A stretch of DNA of 52,502 nucleotides, from NCBI GenBank assembly GCA_002412595.1, contig DHVJ01000004.1, positions 1 through 52,502 of the forward strand, given 5' to 3'. Below are positions 21,961-31,700 of this stretch, in pieces. Each line of letters starts with the position of its first letter. The stretch's first letter is position 1. Under the pieces are notes generated by a model. That model had not been told where the DNA came from, made no database searches, and saw nothing but the letters and a program-made list of their open reading frames with translations. Made by a program: the position numbers and the translations under genes. The DNA is from Anaerolineaceae bacterium UBA5211. Its GTDB lineage: Bacteria; Chloroflexota; Anaerolineae; Anaerolineales; Anaerolineaceae.

Positions 21961-22893
21961 TTAAGGTTGTTTTCGTTTGAATAGTCCCTGAAGACGCGTC
22001 CGTATTTTACTAAAAAAACTGTTCAGTTGAATGGTCAAAGCTTTCCTGCGGAAATGCTCCGCGGCTTCTTCAAATGAGATATCGCGCTGATAGGCATTCT
22101 TCAGATAAGCCAGGTGTTCCATGATCCACAAATACAGGTCTGCTTCTGTCCGTTTGGGGAAATCTTTCAGGATATTGTGGCTGCGGATAATTTCAACCAT
22201 GGGAAAATAGATATAGTCATACCAGCTGCACACGGCTTCCGGATAACTGATCTCACGTTTAAGGTATTCACTGGTGTAGTAGCGATGCACTTCAATGTGA
22301 TTCAATAGCTTGGTGTACTGCCCCACCAGTGAAAGGCAGATATCTGCATTTGGGCGCAGTTCCTTGAGCGCGGTCTTTTTGTAAAAATCAGCGCGGTCCT
22401 GGTTAAGTAAAATCTCGTACCAGTTGAACTCACCTTGGAGTAGAAAGGGAATTTCCAGTTCAATCACATGCGCGTCGATAAATATCTGCCCTCTCTCCCG
22501 CGCGACGGAAACGCGATGGTTCCCGTCAATCACAAAGAAGAATTCACCGATTTTATAAACCTCCACCGGCGGCAGGTATTCTCCCTGCAGGTAAACCCGG
22601 TCAATATTCTCCCAGCGGTTGCGAGTGTGCGTTTGGCGCGGCAGAAAACTGTCGTCAAAATCTTGGTAGCGGTTGAGGCTGCCAATGATCTTCTCTATCT
22701 GGATTTCCTGCATGCCGATATCGCGCTGGTTCTGAATATCCAGTTTGGTGCGCAGTTCGTCAAAGGAGATCAGACCGGTGCGTTTTTGGGTCACCTTGTT
22801 CAGGATAGCACGCATAAAGCCTTTTTTATAAGCCTGCTCGAAATCCTCACTGGCCATTTTTCCGAAGTAACCGGAATTATTATTGTTTTGCAT
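21961..22893 (-). CDS. ParB/sulfiredoxin-fold protein of unknown function
   Basis: A 310-residue protein. The central part (about residues 107-150) has the ParB-like motif VIDGNHRVSVARERG, in which Gly-Asn-His-Arg takes the place of the usual GxHR nucleotide-binding motif. The N-terminus (about 20-100) is helical, with a conserved-looking SFLPRQTHTRNRW stretch. The C-terminal half is long and helical, rich in Tyr/Trp, and ends in a basic tail (RTRLQGLFKRKQP). No helix-turn-helix or centromere-binding part as in chromosome-partition ParB is apparent, so a partition role is not supported. Last of a five-gene operon, 2 bases after a phosphoesterase gene. Confidence 0.7.
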   Translation of the reverse strand: MQNNNNSGYFGKMASEDFEQAYKKGFMRAILNKVTQKRTGLISFDELRTKLDIQNQRDIGMQEIQIEKIIGSLNRYQDFDDSFLPRQTHTRNRWENIDRVYLQGEYLPPVEVYKIGEFFFVIDGNHRVSVARERGQIFIDAHVIELEIPFLLQGEFNWYEILLNQDRADFYKKTALKELRPNADICLSLVGQYTKLLNHIEVHRYYTSEYLKREISYPEAVCSWYDYIYFPMVEIIRSHNILKDFPKRTEADLYLWIMEHLAYLKNAYQRDISFEEAAEHFRRKALTIQLNSFFSKIRTRLQGLFKRKQP

Positions 22894-22895
22894 AT

Positions 22896-23522
22896 CTAAA
22901 ACTCAATAATTTGATACCCCGTTACATTGATGACGTCCGTTTGCGCGAAATGGGTTAATACTCCCCCGCGATTCAGGTAATCGAGTGTGTGCCCGTGCAG
23001 GTGATACTTGGGTTGGAACACCTCCAATAACCAGCGGAAGGCTTTGATGCCCTGGTGGGGTAGGTCTTCCTGGTCATTGATCTGCCAGGGTGGAGCATGG
23101 CTGACAAAGATATCCAAAAAATGATTGTCCCGCATGTAATTGATGAATAAGGACGGTATCAATTTAAATACCATTTGCCACATCTGTCCCTGGCTGTATT
23201 GATGCGGGCCGTAGTTATACAAGATGCTGCCCTCAATACCCGCCAGGCTGATTCCACCCTGAGTATGCAGCACTTTTTGGTGCAGGTCAATGGCACCCTG
23301 CGGTGCGGTACGTTGCTGTTTGTCACCCATTTCCACTTTGTGGGCATGGTTTCCGCGAACGTAGTACAGGTCCTTATTGGTCATGCTGACGATGTATTCC
23401 AGGTAGTAATAAGGCAGGTCACCGCAGCTCACGATGAAATCAATATCTTTGAAGTTTTTACCCCCAACGGCGCGGTAAATATATTGGGATTCAATATCGC
23501 TGACGGCTAACAGCTTAGTCAT
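22896..23522 (-). CDS. Calcineurin-like metallophosphoesterase
   Basis: A 208-residue two-metal phosphoesterase. The motifs are present in order: SDIES (Asp9, Glu11), CGDLP (Asp35), RGNHA (Asn58, His59), SHAPP (His142) and HLHGHT (His176, His178). The first motif is DxE where most members have DxH, so one metal ligand differs. The substrate is unknown. The start overlaps the acpS stop by four bases (ATGA), so translation is coupled, and the next gene begins 2 bases after its end. Confidence 0.85.
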   Translation of the reverse strand: MTKLLAVSDIESQYIYRAVGGKNFKDIDFIVSCGDLPYYYLEYIVSMTNKDLYYVRGNHAHKVEMGDKQQRTAPQGAIDLHQKVLHTQGGISLAGIEGSILYNYGPHQYSQGQMWQMVFKLIPSLFINYMRDNHFLDIFVSHAPPWQINDQEDLPHQGIKAFRWLLEVFQPKYHLHGHTLDYLNRGGVLTHFAQTDVINVTGYQIIEF

Positions 23523-23911
23523 TGCGGTTTGCTTGTGCCCTCTTCTTCAAGTAAAGCCACAGCTACCGCGCTGGCATATTCGCGCGTGTGGCTGAGACTG
23601 AGTGAGCATTGCAGCATGCCTATTTGGTTAGCCAACTGAAGTGCCTGGCCGTGCAGCTGGACCTGGGGGGCGCCTTCGGCGCTGTGCAGAATTTCCACTT
23701 CCTGCCAGCTCACCGGCCCGATACCGCAGCCCAATGCTTTGACCACAGCTTCTTTGGCAGAAAAGATGCCTGCTGCGGCTTCAAAACGCTTGCCGATATA
23801 GTCGATTTCTGCCGGGGTGAAAACCCGTTGGTAGAAGCGCTCGCGGATAGCGGGGTTGAGCTCCCTGAAGCGCGCGATTTCTACCAGATCAAGACCCGAT
23901 GTAATCCTCAT
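23519..23911 (-). CDS. acpS: Holo-[acyl-carrier-protein] synthase
   Basis: Transfers 4'-phosphopantetheine from CoA to acyl carrier protein. The 130-residue protein has both metal-binding residues in place: Asp8 in SGLDLVEI and Glu54 in FSAKEAVVKALGCG. The C-terminal SLSHTREYASAVAVA is also typical. It starts 2 bases after the M16 peptidase gene and overlaps the phosphoesterase gene. No strong ribosome site is seen, so coupling to the upstream gene is likely. Confidence 0.95.
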   Translation of the reverse strand: MRITSGLDLVEIARFRELNPAIRERFYQRVFTPAEIDYIGKRFEAAAGIFSAKEAVVKALGCGIGPVSWQEVEILHSAEGAPQVQLHGQALQLANQIGMLQCSLSLSHTREYASAVAVALLEEEGTSKPQ

Positions 23912-23913
23912 AC

Positions 23914-25209
23914 TTATAGGATATCATCTCCCGGGCCCGCGCTGGTGATCACCAGGCGATCCGGGTCTAAATATTTACGAGAAGCGTTCAGAATGTCTGC
24001 CGGGGTAATAGCCCGAATAGTCTGCGCGTAACGCTGGTAATAGTCCAACCCCAGCGCGAAACGTTCCATGGAAAGAATAGCGTTTGCCAGCCCCGCGTTG
24101 GATTCCAGTGAAAGCGGCAGCCGCCCAATTAAATTACTTTGGGAATCATCCAATTCTTCGGCGCTTACCGGCGCTGAAACATATTTGCGGATCTCATCGC
24201 GGATCAATTCAATAGTTTTTTCCAGATTTTCTCCGCTGGTGCCGGCGCTGAATTCCCAGCTGCCGCTGTCAGCCCAGGCCGTGATGCTGCTGGAAGCGTA
24301 ATATGCCAGACCGGAACGCGTGCGCACGCTTTCGCCGATGCGTCCCATCAATCCAAATTGGCCCAGGATGTTATTTCCCAGGTAAACAGGCAGGTAATCC
24401 GCAGAAGTGCGTTGTGGACCGCGCGTTCCCAGGATCAAATCTGCCTGGCTTTTATCTTCCAGGTAATGGTGCTTGCGGATGAGTTCCGTGGGCGGGTCGG
24501 GTAAGGCTTGCAAAGGTTGGGGTTTGGCGCTGCGGTTTTCCCAATCGGCAAAATATTGTTTTGCCAGGTCAACTACTTGCTGGCTGTCCAGCGCGCCCGC
24601 GATGATCAGGATCATGCCATCCGGAGAATACTGGTCCTGGTGGAATTGCAGCAAGTCTTCGCGGCGGATGCGTTGGATAGTTTCCGGATAGCCATCGGTT
24701 GGCTGTCCATAGGGATGCCCCGGGAAGAGAAATTGGTCGAATAGCAGAGAAGCGGCTTCGCCGGTATCCTGCTCGCGCATGGCCAAGCCGGCCAATAGTT
24801 GCGCGCGCATACGCTCGAAATATTCCGGCCGGAATGCCGGTTGGCGCAGGCTTTCGGCGCTCAGGGAGAATAAAGTCTCCAGGTCTTCGGCCAATGCGCG
24901 CCCGCGGAACCAGGTGTTGTTGGCGCCGCAGCTAAAACTCAGATTCGCGCCGCGATTCTCCAGCTCTTCATGGAAGTCGTTAAAATTATGGCGGGCGGTA
25001 CCACGCGATAACATACCGGCTGTAAAATGGGCCAGCCCGAGCTTATCCTGCGGATCAAGGCTGCTGCCGCTATTCAATAACCCCACCATGTAAACGGAGG
25101 AGACATTGGCATTGTTGTAAGTTAGAACGGTAATATTGTTTGCCAGGGTAAACCGTTGGATGGAATCCGGCCCGGGTAGATTATTCCAATTGATATTTTG
25201 TACAGCCAT
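23914..25209 (-). CDS. M16 peptidase-like subunit lacking the zinc motif
   Basis: A 431-residue member of the M16 (pitrilysin/processing peptidase) family. At the place of the catalytic HxxEH motif it has LGLAHFTAGMLSRGT, so one His remains but the Glu-His pair is lost. The rest of the two-lobed M16B structure is recognisable, including the C-terminal domain around GRIGESVRTRSGLAYYASSS. It is therefore expected to be the non-catalytic partner of the gene immediately upstream, one base away, as in other bacterial M16B heterodimers. Confidence 0.88.
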   Translation of the reverse strand: MAVQNINWNNLPGPDSIQRFTLANNITVLTYNNANVSSVYMVGLLNSGSSLDPQDKLGLAHFTAGMLSRGTARHNFNDFHEELENRGANLSFSCGANNTWFRGRALAEDLETLFSLSAESLRQPAFRPEYFERMRAQLLAGLAMREQDTGEAASLLFDQFLFPGHPYGQPTDGYPETIQRIRREDLLQFHQDQYSPDGMILIIAGALDSQQVVDLAKQYFADWENRSAKPQPLQALPDPPTELIRKHHYLEDKSQADLILGTRGPQRTSADYLPVYLGNNILGQFGLMGRIGESVRTRSGLAYYASSSITAWADSGSWEFSAGTSGENLEKTIELIRDEIRKYVSAPVSAEELDDSQSNLIGRLPLSLESNAGLANAILSMERFALGLDYYQRYAQTIRAITPADILNASRKYLDPDRLVITSAGPGDDIL

Positions 25210-25210
25210 T

Positions 25211-26497
25211 TTATTTTCCCTTTTCTTTGGGGCGGTATATGCCTACAATGCGTTGTTCGCTGTTCAGGTATTTGCGTGCAGCCTGCATCAGTTGCTCCGC
25301 GTTGACTTTTTCCAGATTGGGAATATATTGGTCAAACCAGCTTGGATCAGCGAACATACTGGAATAACCCAGCCAGAAAGCCTGGTTGGTAATGTTTTCG
25401 CTGCCGTAAGCGAACAGGGCTTTAGCCTGTTTGATGGCCCGTTGAATATCTTCCGCCGGAACTTTATGGTCCTGCAGTTTTTTGATTTCATCATCGATCA
25501 CCCGTAAAATTTCATCTTCCGGATGGTCGGGCGGCAGGATGGCCAGGATATCGTAAAGATAGGGGTCAACGGTGGCCTGCAAGCCGCCGGAAATACTGAC
25601 GGCTTTATCGGTTTCCACCAGCAATTGATACAGGCGGCTGGTCTTGTTGGAAATGCTGCCCCCGCCGAACATGTCCAGCGAAGAGGGTCCGGTCAGCAGG
25701 CTATCCAGTACCATCAACGCGAAGAAATCCTCGTTGTTGGCGGCCGGTGAGCGGTAGCTGACCTGCAGGTAAACGGTGTCTCCTGGGCCTTCCAGGTCAA
25801 CCCGGTAGAAGTCTTCCAATGCACCTTCCGGTTCCGGCGTTAAGGTGCCGTTGTCTTGTGCTGCAATATTTCCGTAAAGCTCCTCAATGCGGCTCAGCAC
25901 CGTTGCGGTGTCAAAATCGCCGGCTAAAGCCACAACCGCGTTATTGGGCGAGTAGTGCTGTTTGTAATGTCCGTAGAGTTGGTCGCGTGTGATGGTCTCC
26001 AAATCTTTTTTATTGCCAATCACCTGGTTGCGGTAAGGGTGGGCTTTAAATCCCAGTGCGTTCACGGCTTCGCCCAGACGGAAAAGCGGTTCGTTTTCAT
26101 TACCCTCGCGTTCGGAAATGACCACTGTGCGTTCCAGCTCGGTTTCCTGCGGGTCAAAGCTGCTGTTTACCATGCGGTCGGCTTCAAGATCAAGCGCAAT
26201 GTCTAATTTATCCGCCGGAAGCGTTTCCAGATAGGTGGTCCAATCCAGCGAGGTTAGCGCGTTCCAAAATCCGCCGTCGCGCGAAATGGCCTGATCCAGC
26301 ACATTGATAGGGTATTTGGGCGTTCCTTTGAACTGCATATGTTCCACCCAATGCGAAATACCGGTCTTGCCGGGTACTTCGTTGCGCGACCCGATGCGGT
26401 ACCAGACCCAGTGGCTGACCAGTGGGACATGGTGGATTTCTTTGGTAAGGATGGTTAATCCATTACTAAGCGTGTGTGTTTGTACTTGCTGATTCAT
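25211..26497 (-). CDS. M16 family zinc metallopeptidase, catalytic subunit
   Basis: A 428-residue zinc peptidase. The active-site motif HWVEH (His49, Glu52, His53) lies in GISHWVEHMQFKGT, and a downstream Glu in the ELERTVVISEREGNENEP region is the likely third zinc ligand. There is no signal peptide, so it probably works in the cytoplasm. AAAGGTGA lies upstream of the ATG at a rather long distance. It heads an operon of M16 catalytic, M16 non-catalytic, acpS, phosphoesterase and ParB-fold genes with gaps of one or two bases or short overlaps. Confidence 0.92.
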   Translation of the reverse strand: MNQQVQTHTLSNGLTILTKEIHHVPLVSHWVWYRIGSRNEVPGKTGISHWVEHMQFKGTPKYPINVLDQAISRDGGFWNALTSLDWTTYLETLPADKLDIALDLEADRMVNSSFDPQETELERTVVISEREGNENEPLFRLGEAVNALGFKAHPYRNQVIGNKKDLETITRDQLYGHYKQHYSPNNAVVALAGDFDTATVLSRIEELYGNIAAQDNGTLTPEPEGALEDFYRVDLEGPGDTVYLQVSYRSPAANNEDFFALMVLDSLLTGPSSLDMFGGGSISNKTSRLYQLLVETDKAVSISGGLQATVDPYLYDILAILPPDHPEDEILRVIDDEIKKLQDHKVPAEDIQRAIKQAKALFAYGSENITNQAFWLGYSSMFADPSWFDQYIPNLEKVNAEQLMQAARKYLNSEQRIVGIYRPKEKGK

Positions 26498-26602
26498 TGG
26501 TTAAATCGCTTCACCTTTGTTAATAGAGTTGAAATAGTATAGTTGAATTTAACCACCAATTAAATAAATAAAGGTTGGTGAAATATAAGAAAAGGGAGAG
26601 GA

Positions 26603-27109
26603 TTAATCGTGGATGCCGCGTTGTTCGGTAGAAGTGGTGTGCGTGCCGTTGAATAGCGGGCTGCGGGCATAGGGCAGCATCATCAGGATACCTATGGCGA
26701 TGATGCCTTCCGCGATTTGGAAACCGCGCGCTTGCCATACGCCGAAATAGGGAATATGCTTGGGATATGGATGGCTGCCCAGCCCGAGCACGTCAGCTAA
26801 TCCAGAGAACACCGCGATAATGTAGCCGGTGCTGATGATGCGGATTCCCAGTTCAGCCGCGATACTGCGCTTGCGGCCTTTCCACAGACCGTTAATGCTG
26901 ATGTAGCCGCCGATGCACATAACAGCCAGCCCGACCAGCATAACGGAAATTTGCACAAAGCCCAATACCGGGCTGCGGTCTAACAGGAAAATTTCCGGTT
27001 TATTACCAACCAGAAAGATGATGAAACCGCTGATCGTTACGATTAATCCAAAGCGGATTCGTCTGCGCGGAAGATCGGTTTTTTTCTTGTTTTTGATTTC
27101 TTCAGGCAT
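26603..27109 (-). CDS. Four-helix membrane protein of unknown function
   Basis: I do not recognise this 168-residue protein. The N-terminus is very basic (residues 5-19 with KKK and RRR), followed by four hydrophobic segments (about 18-36, 49-70, 84-105 and 125-147). The loop SHPYPKHIPYFGVWQ between the last two is rich in His, Pro and aromatic residues. The basic N-terminus predicts that both ends are cytoplasmic. It lies between the S1 gene and the M16 operon with about 100 bases on each side. Confidence 0.7.
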   Translation of the reverse strand: MPEEIKNKKKTDLPRRRIRFGLIVTISGFIIFLVGNKPEIFLLDRSPVLGFVQISVMLVGLAVMCIGGYISINGLWKGRKRSIAAELGIRIISTGYIIAVFSGLADVLGLGSHPYPKHIPYFGVWQARGFQIAEGIIAIGILMMLPYARSPLFNGTHTTSTEQRGIHD

Positions 27110-27200
27110 TATATTTTAGAAGTTGAGAAATGCGCAGATTGACAACGAGCTTAACTTGAAAGCTGGATATTATTAAAATGCAGCTGGTTCAGGAAAATGT

Positions 27201-27227
27201 AAGCGTCTGGTTATTCCCCAGACGCTT
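27201..27227. terminator. Hairpin spanning the end of the S1 gene
   Basis: AAGCGTCTGG (27201-27210) and CCAGACGCTT (27218-27227) form a 10-bp stem, with the stop codon of the S1 gene in the loop. The following T stretch on the minus strand is short (ACATTTTCC), so efficiency is uncertain. Confidence 0.6.
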
Positions 27228-28593
27228 CGGTATTTTCTTCAGATTCTTCTGCGGCGGTTTCAGCGGATGCTTCGTTTTCACTCTCGGCTTCCGGCTCTGC
27301 AGAAACGTCTTCGCTCTTTGCTTCGGTCTCCTCCACAGCGGGTTCTTCAGCAACAGGTTCGCTCTTGGCTTTTTGCTCTTCTGGAACGATCTTGATGTCA
27401 GATCCTTCTAGTTCTTTCTCGAGCATCTTCATGTCCATATCTGCGAAGGCCAATGATTCAACCCGGCGCAAGCTCAAACCAATGCGATGACTTTCCGGTT
27501 CAATCTTGATAATGCGCAGTGTAACCTTGTCATCCTCATGCAGAATCTCTTTCGGGTGTCCAATATGTTCTTCGGACAATTCAGAGATATGGATCAGACC
27601 TTCAATGCCGCTATCCAGCATAGCAAACGCGCCGAATTTGGTCAGACGGGTGATCTTGGCTTCCACTAACTGGCCGACTTTCAGGCTCTTGATTTGCTCC
27701 TGCCAGGGATCTTCCTTCAAACGGCGGATGGAAAGACCAATATGGCGTTTCTCTTCGTCGATGCTGATGACTTCGACTTTAACTTCCTGACCGACTTTCA
27801 GTTCATCACCGGGATGACGGATACGGTCCCAGGAAATCTCGCTCAAATGCACCAAACCATCGGCACCGTTGATATTGACAAAAGCACCGAAATCAGCCAA
27901 TGAAGTGACACGGCCGGTTTTGATGTCGCCGACTTCCAGCCCCTCAATGATCTTATCGCGAATGGTATCGCGGGTTTCATGTGAAGCGGCTTTTTCCGAA
28001 AAGATCAGGCGGCGTCTTTCCTGATCAACTTCGATAATTTGCATTGAAATATCTTCGCCAATCATTTCACCGAATCGTTTTTCGGCGTTTTCACCGCTCA
28101 GTTCCATACGGCGGGAGTAGCTTAATTGTGAGGTCGGTACAAAACCACGCAATTTGTCAAAAGACACCAGTAAACCACCGCGGTTGTAGCCAACCACTTT
28201 ACCGTTGAAGGATTCTTTTTCCTTCATAACGACTTCGGCTTTTTCCCAGCTTTCTGCTTCCAAAGCGCGGATGTAAGAAAGTATCAGGTTGCCGTTGTGA
28301 TCTTCGGGTGTGATGACGTAAACAGGGATTTCTTGCCCTACTTCCATCGAAGCAAATACGTCTGGTGGGATTAGCTCAAATTCCTGGCCGTTGATGATGC
28401 CTTCTGATTTTGCACCGATACTGACCATGATTTGGCCGGGCGCAATACTGGCAATCGTGCCTGTCTTGATCTCACCGGCTTGTGGTAATTCCAGGCCCAG
28501 CCCCTCGCTTTCCAATAAAGAGCCCATTGTGGTGATTTCTTTATTGTCTGATTTGTTTTCTCCTGTGGCTTGGATTCCGTTTAGTTGGTCCAT
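27211..28593 (-). CDS. rpsA: 30S ribosomal protein S1 (four S1 domains)
   Basis: RNA-binding ribosomal protein. The 460-residue protein has four S1 repeats at about residues 38-105, 120-190, 208-280 and 295-367. The third and fourth are the best conserved (FGAFVNINGADGLVHLSEISWDRIRHPGDELKVGQ; FGAFAMLDSGIEGLIHISELS). The last 65 residues are Glu/Ala-rich and probably disordered. Four domains are fewer than the six of Escherichia coli S1 and resemble the shorter form of Gram-positive and related bacteria. A strong promoter lies 40 bases upstream. Confidence 0.9.
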   Translation of the reverse strand: MDQLNGIQATGENKSDNKEITTMGSLLESEGLGLELPQAGEIKTGTIASIAPGQIMVSIGAKSEGIINGQEFELIPPDVFASMEVGQEIPVYVITPEDHNGNLILSYIRALEAESWEKAEVVMKEKESFNGKVVGYNRGGLLVSFDKLRGFVPTSQLSYSRRMELSGENAEKRFGEMIGEDISMQIIEVDQERRRLIFSEKAASHETRDTIRDKIIEGLEVGDIKTGRVTSLADFGAFVNINGADGLVHLSEISWDRIRHPGDELKVGQEVKVEVISIDEEKRHIGLSIRRLKEDPWQEQIKSLKVGQLVEAKITRLTKFGAFAMLDSGIEGLIHISELSEEHIGHPKEILHEDDKVTLRIIKIEPESHRIGLSLRRVESLAFADMDMKMLEKELEGSDIKIVPEEQKAKSEPVAEEPAVEETEAKSEDVSAEPEAESENEASAETAAEESEENTEASGE

Positions 28594-28633
28594 ATGATTA
28601 GTAAATGCTCCAATATGATGTGATAGTAGCGTG

Positions 28634-28662
28634 ATTATAAGGGGTAATGATTAACTTGGCAA
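28634..28662 (-). promoter_or_regulatory. Promoter of S1 gene
   Basis: TTGCCA (28662-28657), a 17-base spacer and TATAAT (28639-28634) on the minus strand, with five and six matches to consensus. Confidence 0.85.
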
Positions 28663-28708
28663 CCCCGCCATTTTTATTAAAAAGGAATGTATATTGTACT
28701 CGCTTTAA

Positions 28709-31700
28709 TTAATGCTTTTTATGTTTTTTCCGCTTCGAATTTTTCCCCTGGCTGCTATCGGTTTTTTGCGCAGCCCCTGTGCTTTGCGCCGGTTCAGCGT
28801 TGACTGTAACGGGTTTGGCCGGCTGCAGACGGAACATGCGGCTGATCACACCCATGCGGATATCGGCAAACAGGTTCTTGAATGCGTCTGTGGAGCGGCT
28901 TTTGTATTGCACCAGCGGGTCCATCTGTGCGTAGGCTTCCATGCCGATGGAGATACGTAACGATTCCATGCGTGTAAGTTGTTCAATCCAAAGGTCGGAA
29001 ATTGCACGCAGTAGGATATGACGATAAATGGTCTGCTGTACGTATCTGCCGAAAATCTTGATGGCTATCGAGTTGTCTTCGTCCAACAGCGTTTTCAATT
29101 CTTTGCTCTTCAGCACTTCTTCGGCTTGCTCATCCATGAAAGGCGCCAGGTTGGTGCGGTAGTCTTCCGGTAGGTCCTTATACCATTGGATATTTTCAAA
29201 TATGCGCTGAATTTCCATTTTGCCCCAGATATGTTGCATTTTTACCTGGATGCCTTCCAGATGTTCAAGAATATCTGCGGAAATTTCTTCCGGGTCTTCG
29301 TTTTCAAGTCCGAGCGCGGCCAGGTAAATGTAATTCAACAAATTCACGCGTTTGTTGACTTTTTGGCGCGTACGGGGGTCAATTGCTGCCTGGGTGCCGA
29401 CGGAAATACCGGTAGTTAATTCGTATAGGTTGAAGCCATTGCCGGCTTCCTGCTGTTTGCGGATCAGAGCTTTGATGTTCTGCAGGATCTGGCTTTCAGG
29501 TTTGCGCAGTTGGGCCGATTTATCCTGGAAATTCTGCTCGACAGCTTCCAAAAGGCGGTCTTCAATGCTGATCCAATCCAGTGTGGACAATTGGTCCAGG
29601 TCAACCGATAAGCGACTGTTTATGCGCCGTTCAATGGTCATGATTATGCGTGATAGCACAATTTTCAGCAGCGTTTCTTCTACCAAAGTACGCAGGATCC
29701 CCTGCATTTCATCGGGGTCCTCTTGCATGGCCTGGGTGAGGCCGCTGTCAATATTGAGTTTTAAATGAACCTGTGTTTGTAGTTGGTTATAGAATTCCTT
29801 GGGTGAGGATTCAAACAGCTCCTCGTTGTTTTCCAGGAAAATATCCAACAGGTCCAGACGCTCATCCGCTTGCTGGATGAAGCTGTCCGCCGTGCGCTGG
29901 ATGAAGGCACTGGTCTGGTTGCGCACATGCCGGCTTTCCGCCTGAATGGCTTGCTCGGCTAGTTCCAACAGTCCGCTTTCCACCGCAGCAGGGTCTTGTG
30001 AATCGGAAATGGATTCTTCCAGAATATCCTGAATAAGGGATAACGTGTAGGATGGCAGATTTTCACCAAATTGCGGGTAAAAGATGGTCGGTTGGATCTC
30101 GTCCAGGAATGCCAATAACTTCCAGGGTCCTTCTTCATCCTGCAGTGCATCCGGAATGCGCCTTTGCAGCTCAGTGTGCAGCATGTCCAGCACATCTTCT
30201 TCCAAATCTTCTTTGACCAACACTCGATCGCGTTCGCCGTAAATTCGCTCACGCTGATCGTTAAGCACATCATCGTAATCCAGCAAATGTTTACGGATGT
30301 CAAAGTTGTTGCCTTCCACCCGTTCCTGCGCCTGTTCCACCAACCGTCCGAGCATTTTGCTCTCCAGAGGTATGGAAGGGTCAATGCTGAAGACGCGCAT
30401 CAGGTTCTCGGCACGGTCCCCGCCGAACATGCGCATCAGGTCGTCTTCCAGAGACAGGAAGAAGCGCGATGAGCCCGGATCGCCCTGGCGGGCGGCACGG
30501 CCGCGCAGCTGATTATCGATGCGGCGGGCTTCATGCCGTTCAGAGCCAATCACATGCAGGCCGCCCAGCTTTCGCACGCGATTCATGTTATCTAAAAATG
30601 TCAGGAATGCTTGAATGACTTCTTCCACTTCCTCATATCCAGATGCGGGAATCTGGCGTAATTGTGCAGCCATCTCGGCGTTGCTTAGCCCATAGGGATC
30701 GACACCGCGCTTGTTCAGGAAGCGGCGCACTTCTGAAATTGTGCTTTCCTGAATTTCTCCGCCTAATTTGATATCCACACCGCGGCCGGCCATATTGGTG
30801 GCGATGGTCACTGCGCCATATGCGCCGGCATTTTCGATGATCTGGGATTCCTGGTCGTGTTTAAGCGCGTTCAACACCTGGTGCTGAATGCCGCCGCGCA
30901 CGGTTTCTTCCAGACGCGGCATCATTTCTTCCGGGAGACCTAAGTATGCCAGAATGTCGGCCAGGTTTTGCGGGGAATCCGGATTGATGGATTCCAACCC
31001 AATTCCACGGGCGAAACGCCGCATTTCATCCGGCACCAGCGCACTCACCGGTTGGTTGAGGAATTCCAATTCAGGGATGACTTTTTCGGGCGTTTTAATG
31101 TTGTTATGTTTCAGCCAGCCTTCTCTTACCAGCAGCGCCATCAACATGCGCCGCAGGGAATCGCCTGATAACCGGCTGGAAAGCAGCTGGGAATGTTCAA
31201 TAGAAGTGGTACCGACCAGAATTGGACGGCCGATTACATGAAATTTCAGGATCTCCAGAACAATGGCGCGCAGCTTGGCTTCTTCAGATCGGTAAACCAC
31301 ATCTGGATAATCTTTGCGCTTCCAGTAAAGCGGCTGCTGCTGCGCATCGCTGCCCAGCGCGTAATAGGTATAGGTGTAGCCTTCCTCATCCTTGGCCTGG
31401 TAAACCTGCAGGTCTTCCTCCGGCCGGCTGGCGCGGTAATCCAGATTGGTAGGCATTTCCACTGCGTCCAGATTGTAAATGGTCGAAAATTCTTCCGCTT
31501 CGGTCAACGCGGTACCGGTCATGCCGGCCAGTTTACTGTATTTGCGGAAATAGTTCTGCAAGGTGATAGTGGCGTGGGTGATATTTTCTGGGTTGACTTT
31601 CACGCCTTCTTTGGCTTCCACCGCCTGGTGCAGGCCTTCCGACCAGCGCCGTCCGGGCATCAAACGGCCGGTGAATTCATCTACAATGATGACCTGGCCG

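Noticed and set aside
21961..22893. Chromosome-partition ParB
   Set aside because: Only the nucleotide-binding fold motif is present. There is no ParA neighbour, no apparent helix-turn-helix and no parS-like site nearby.
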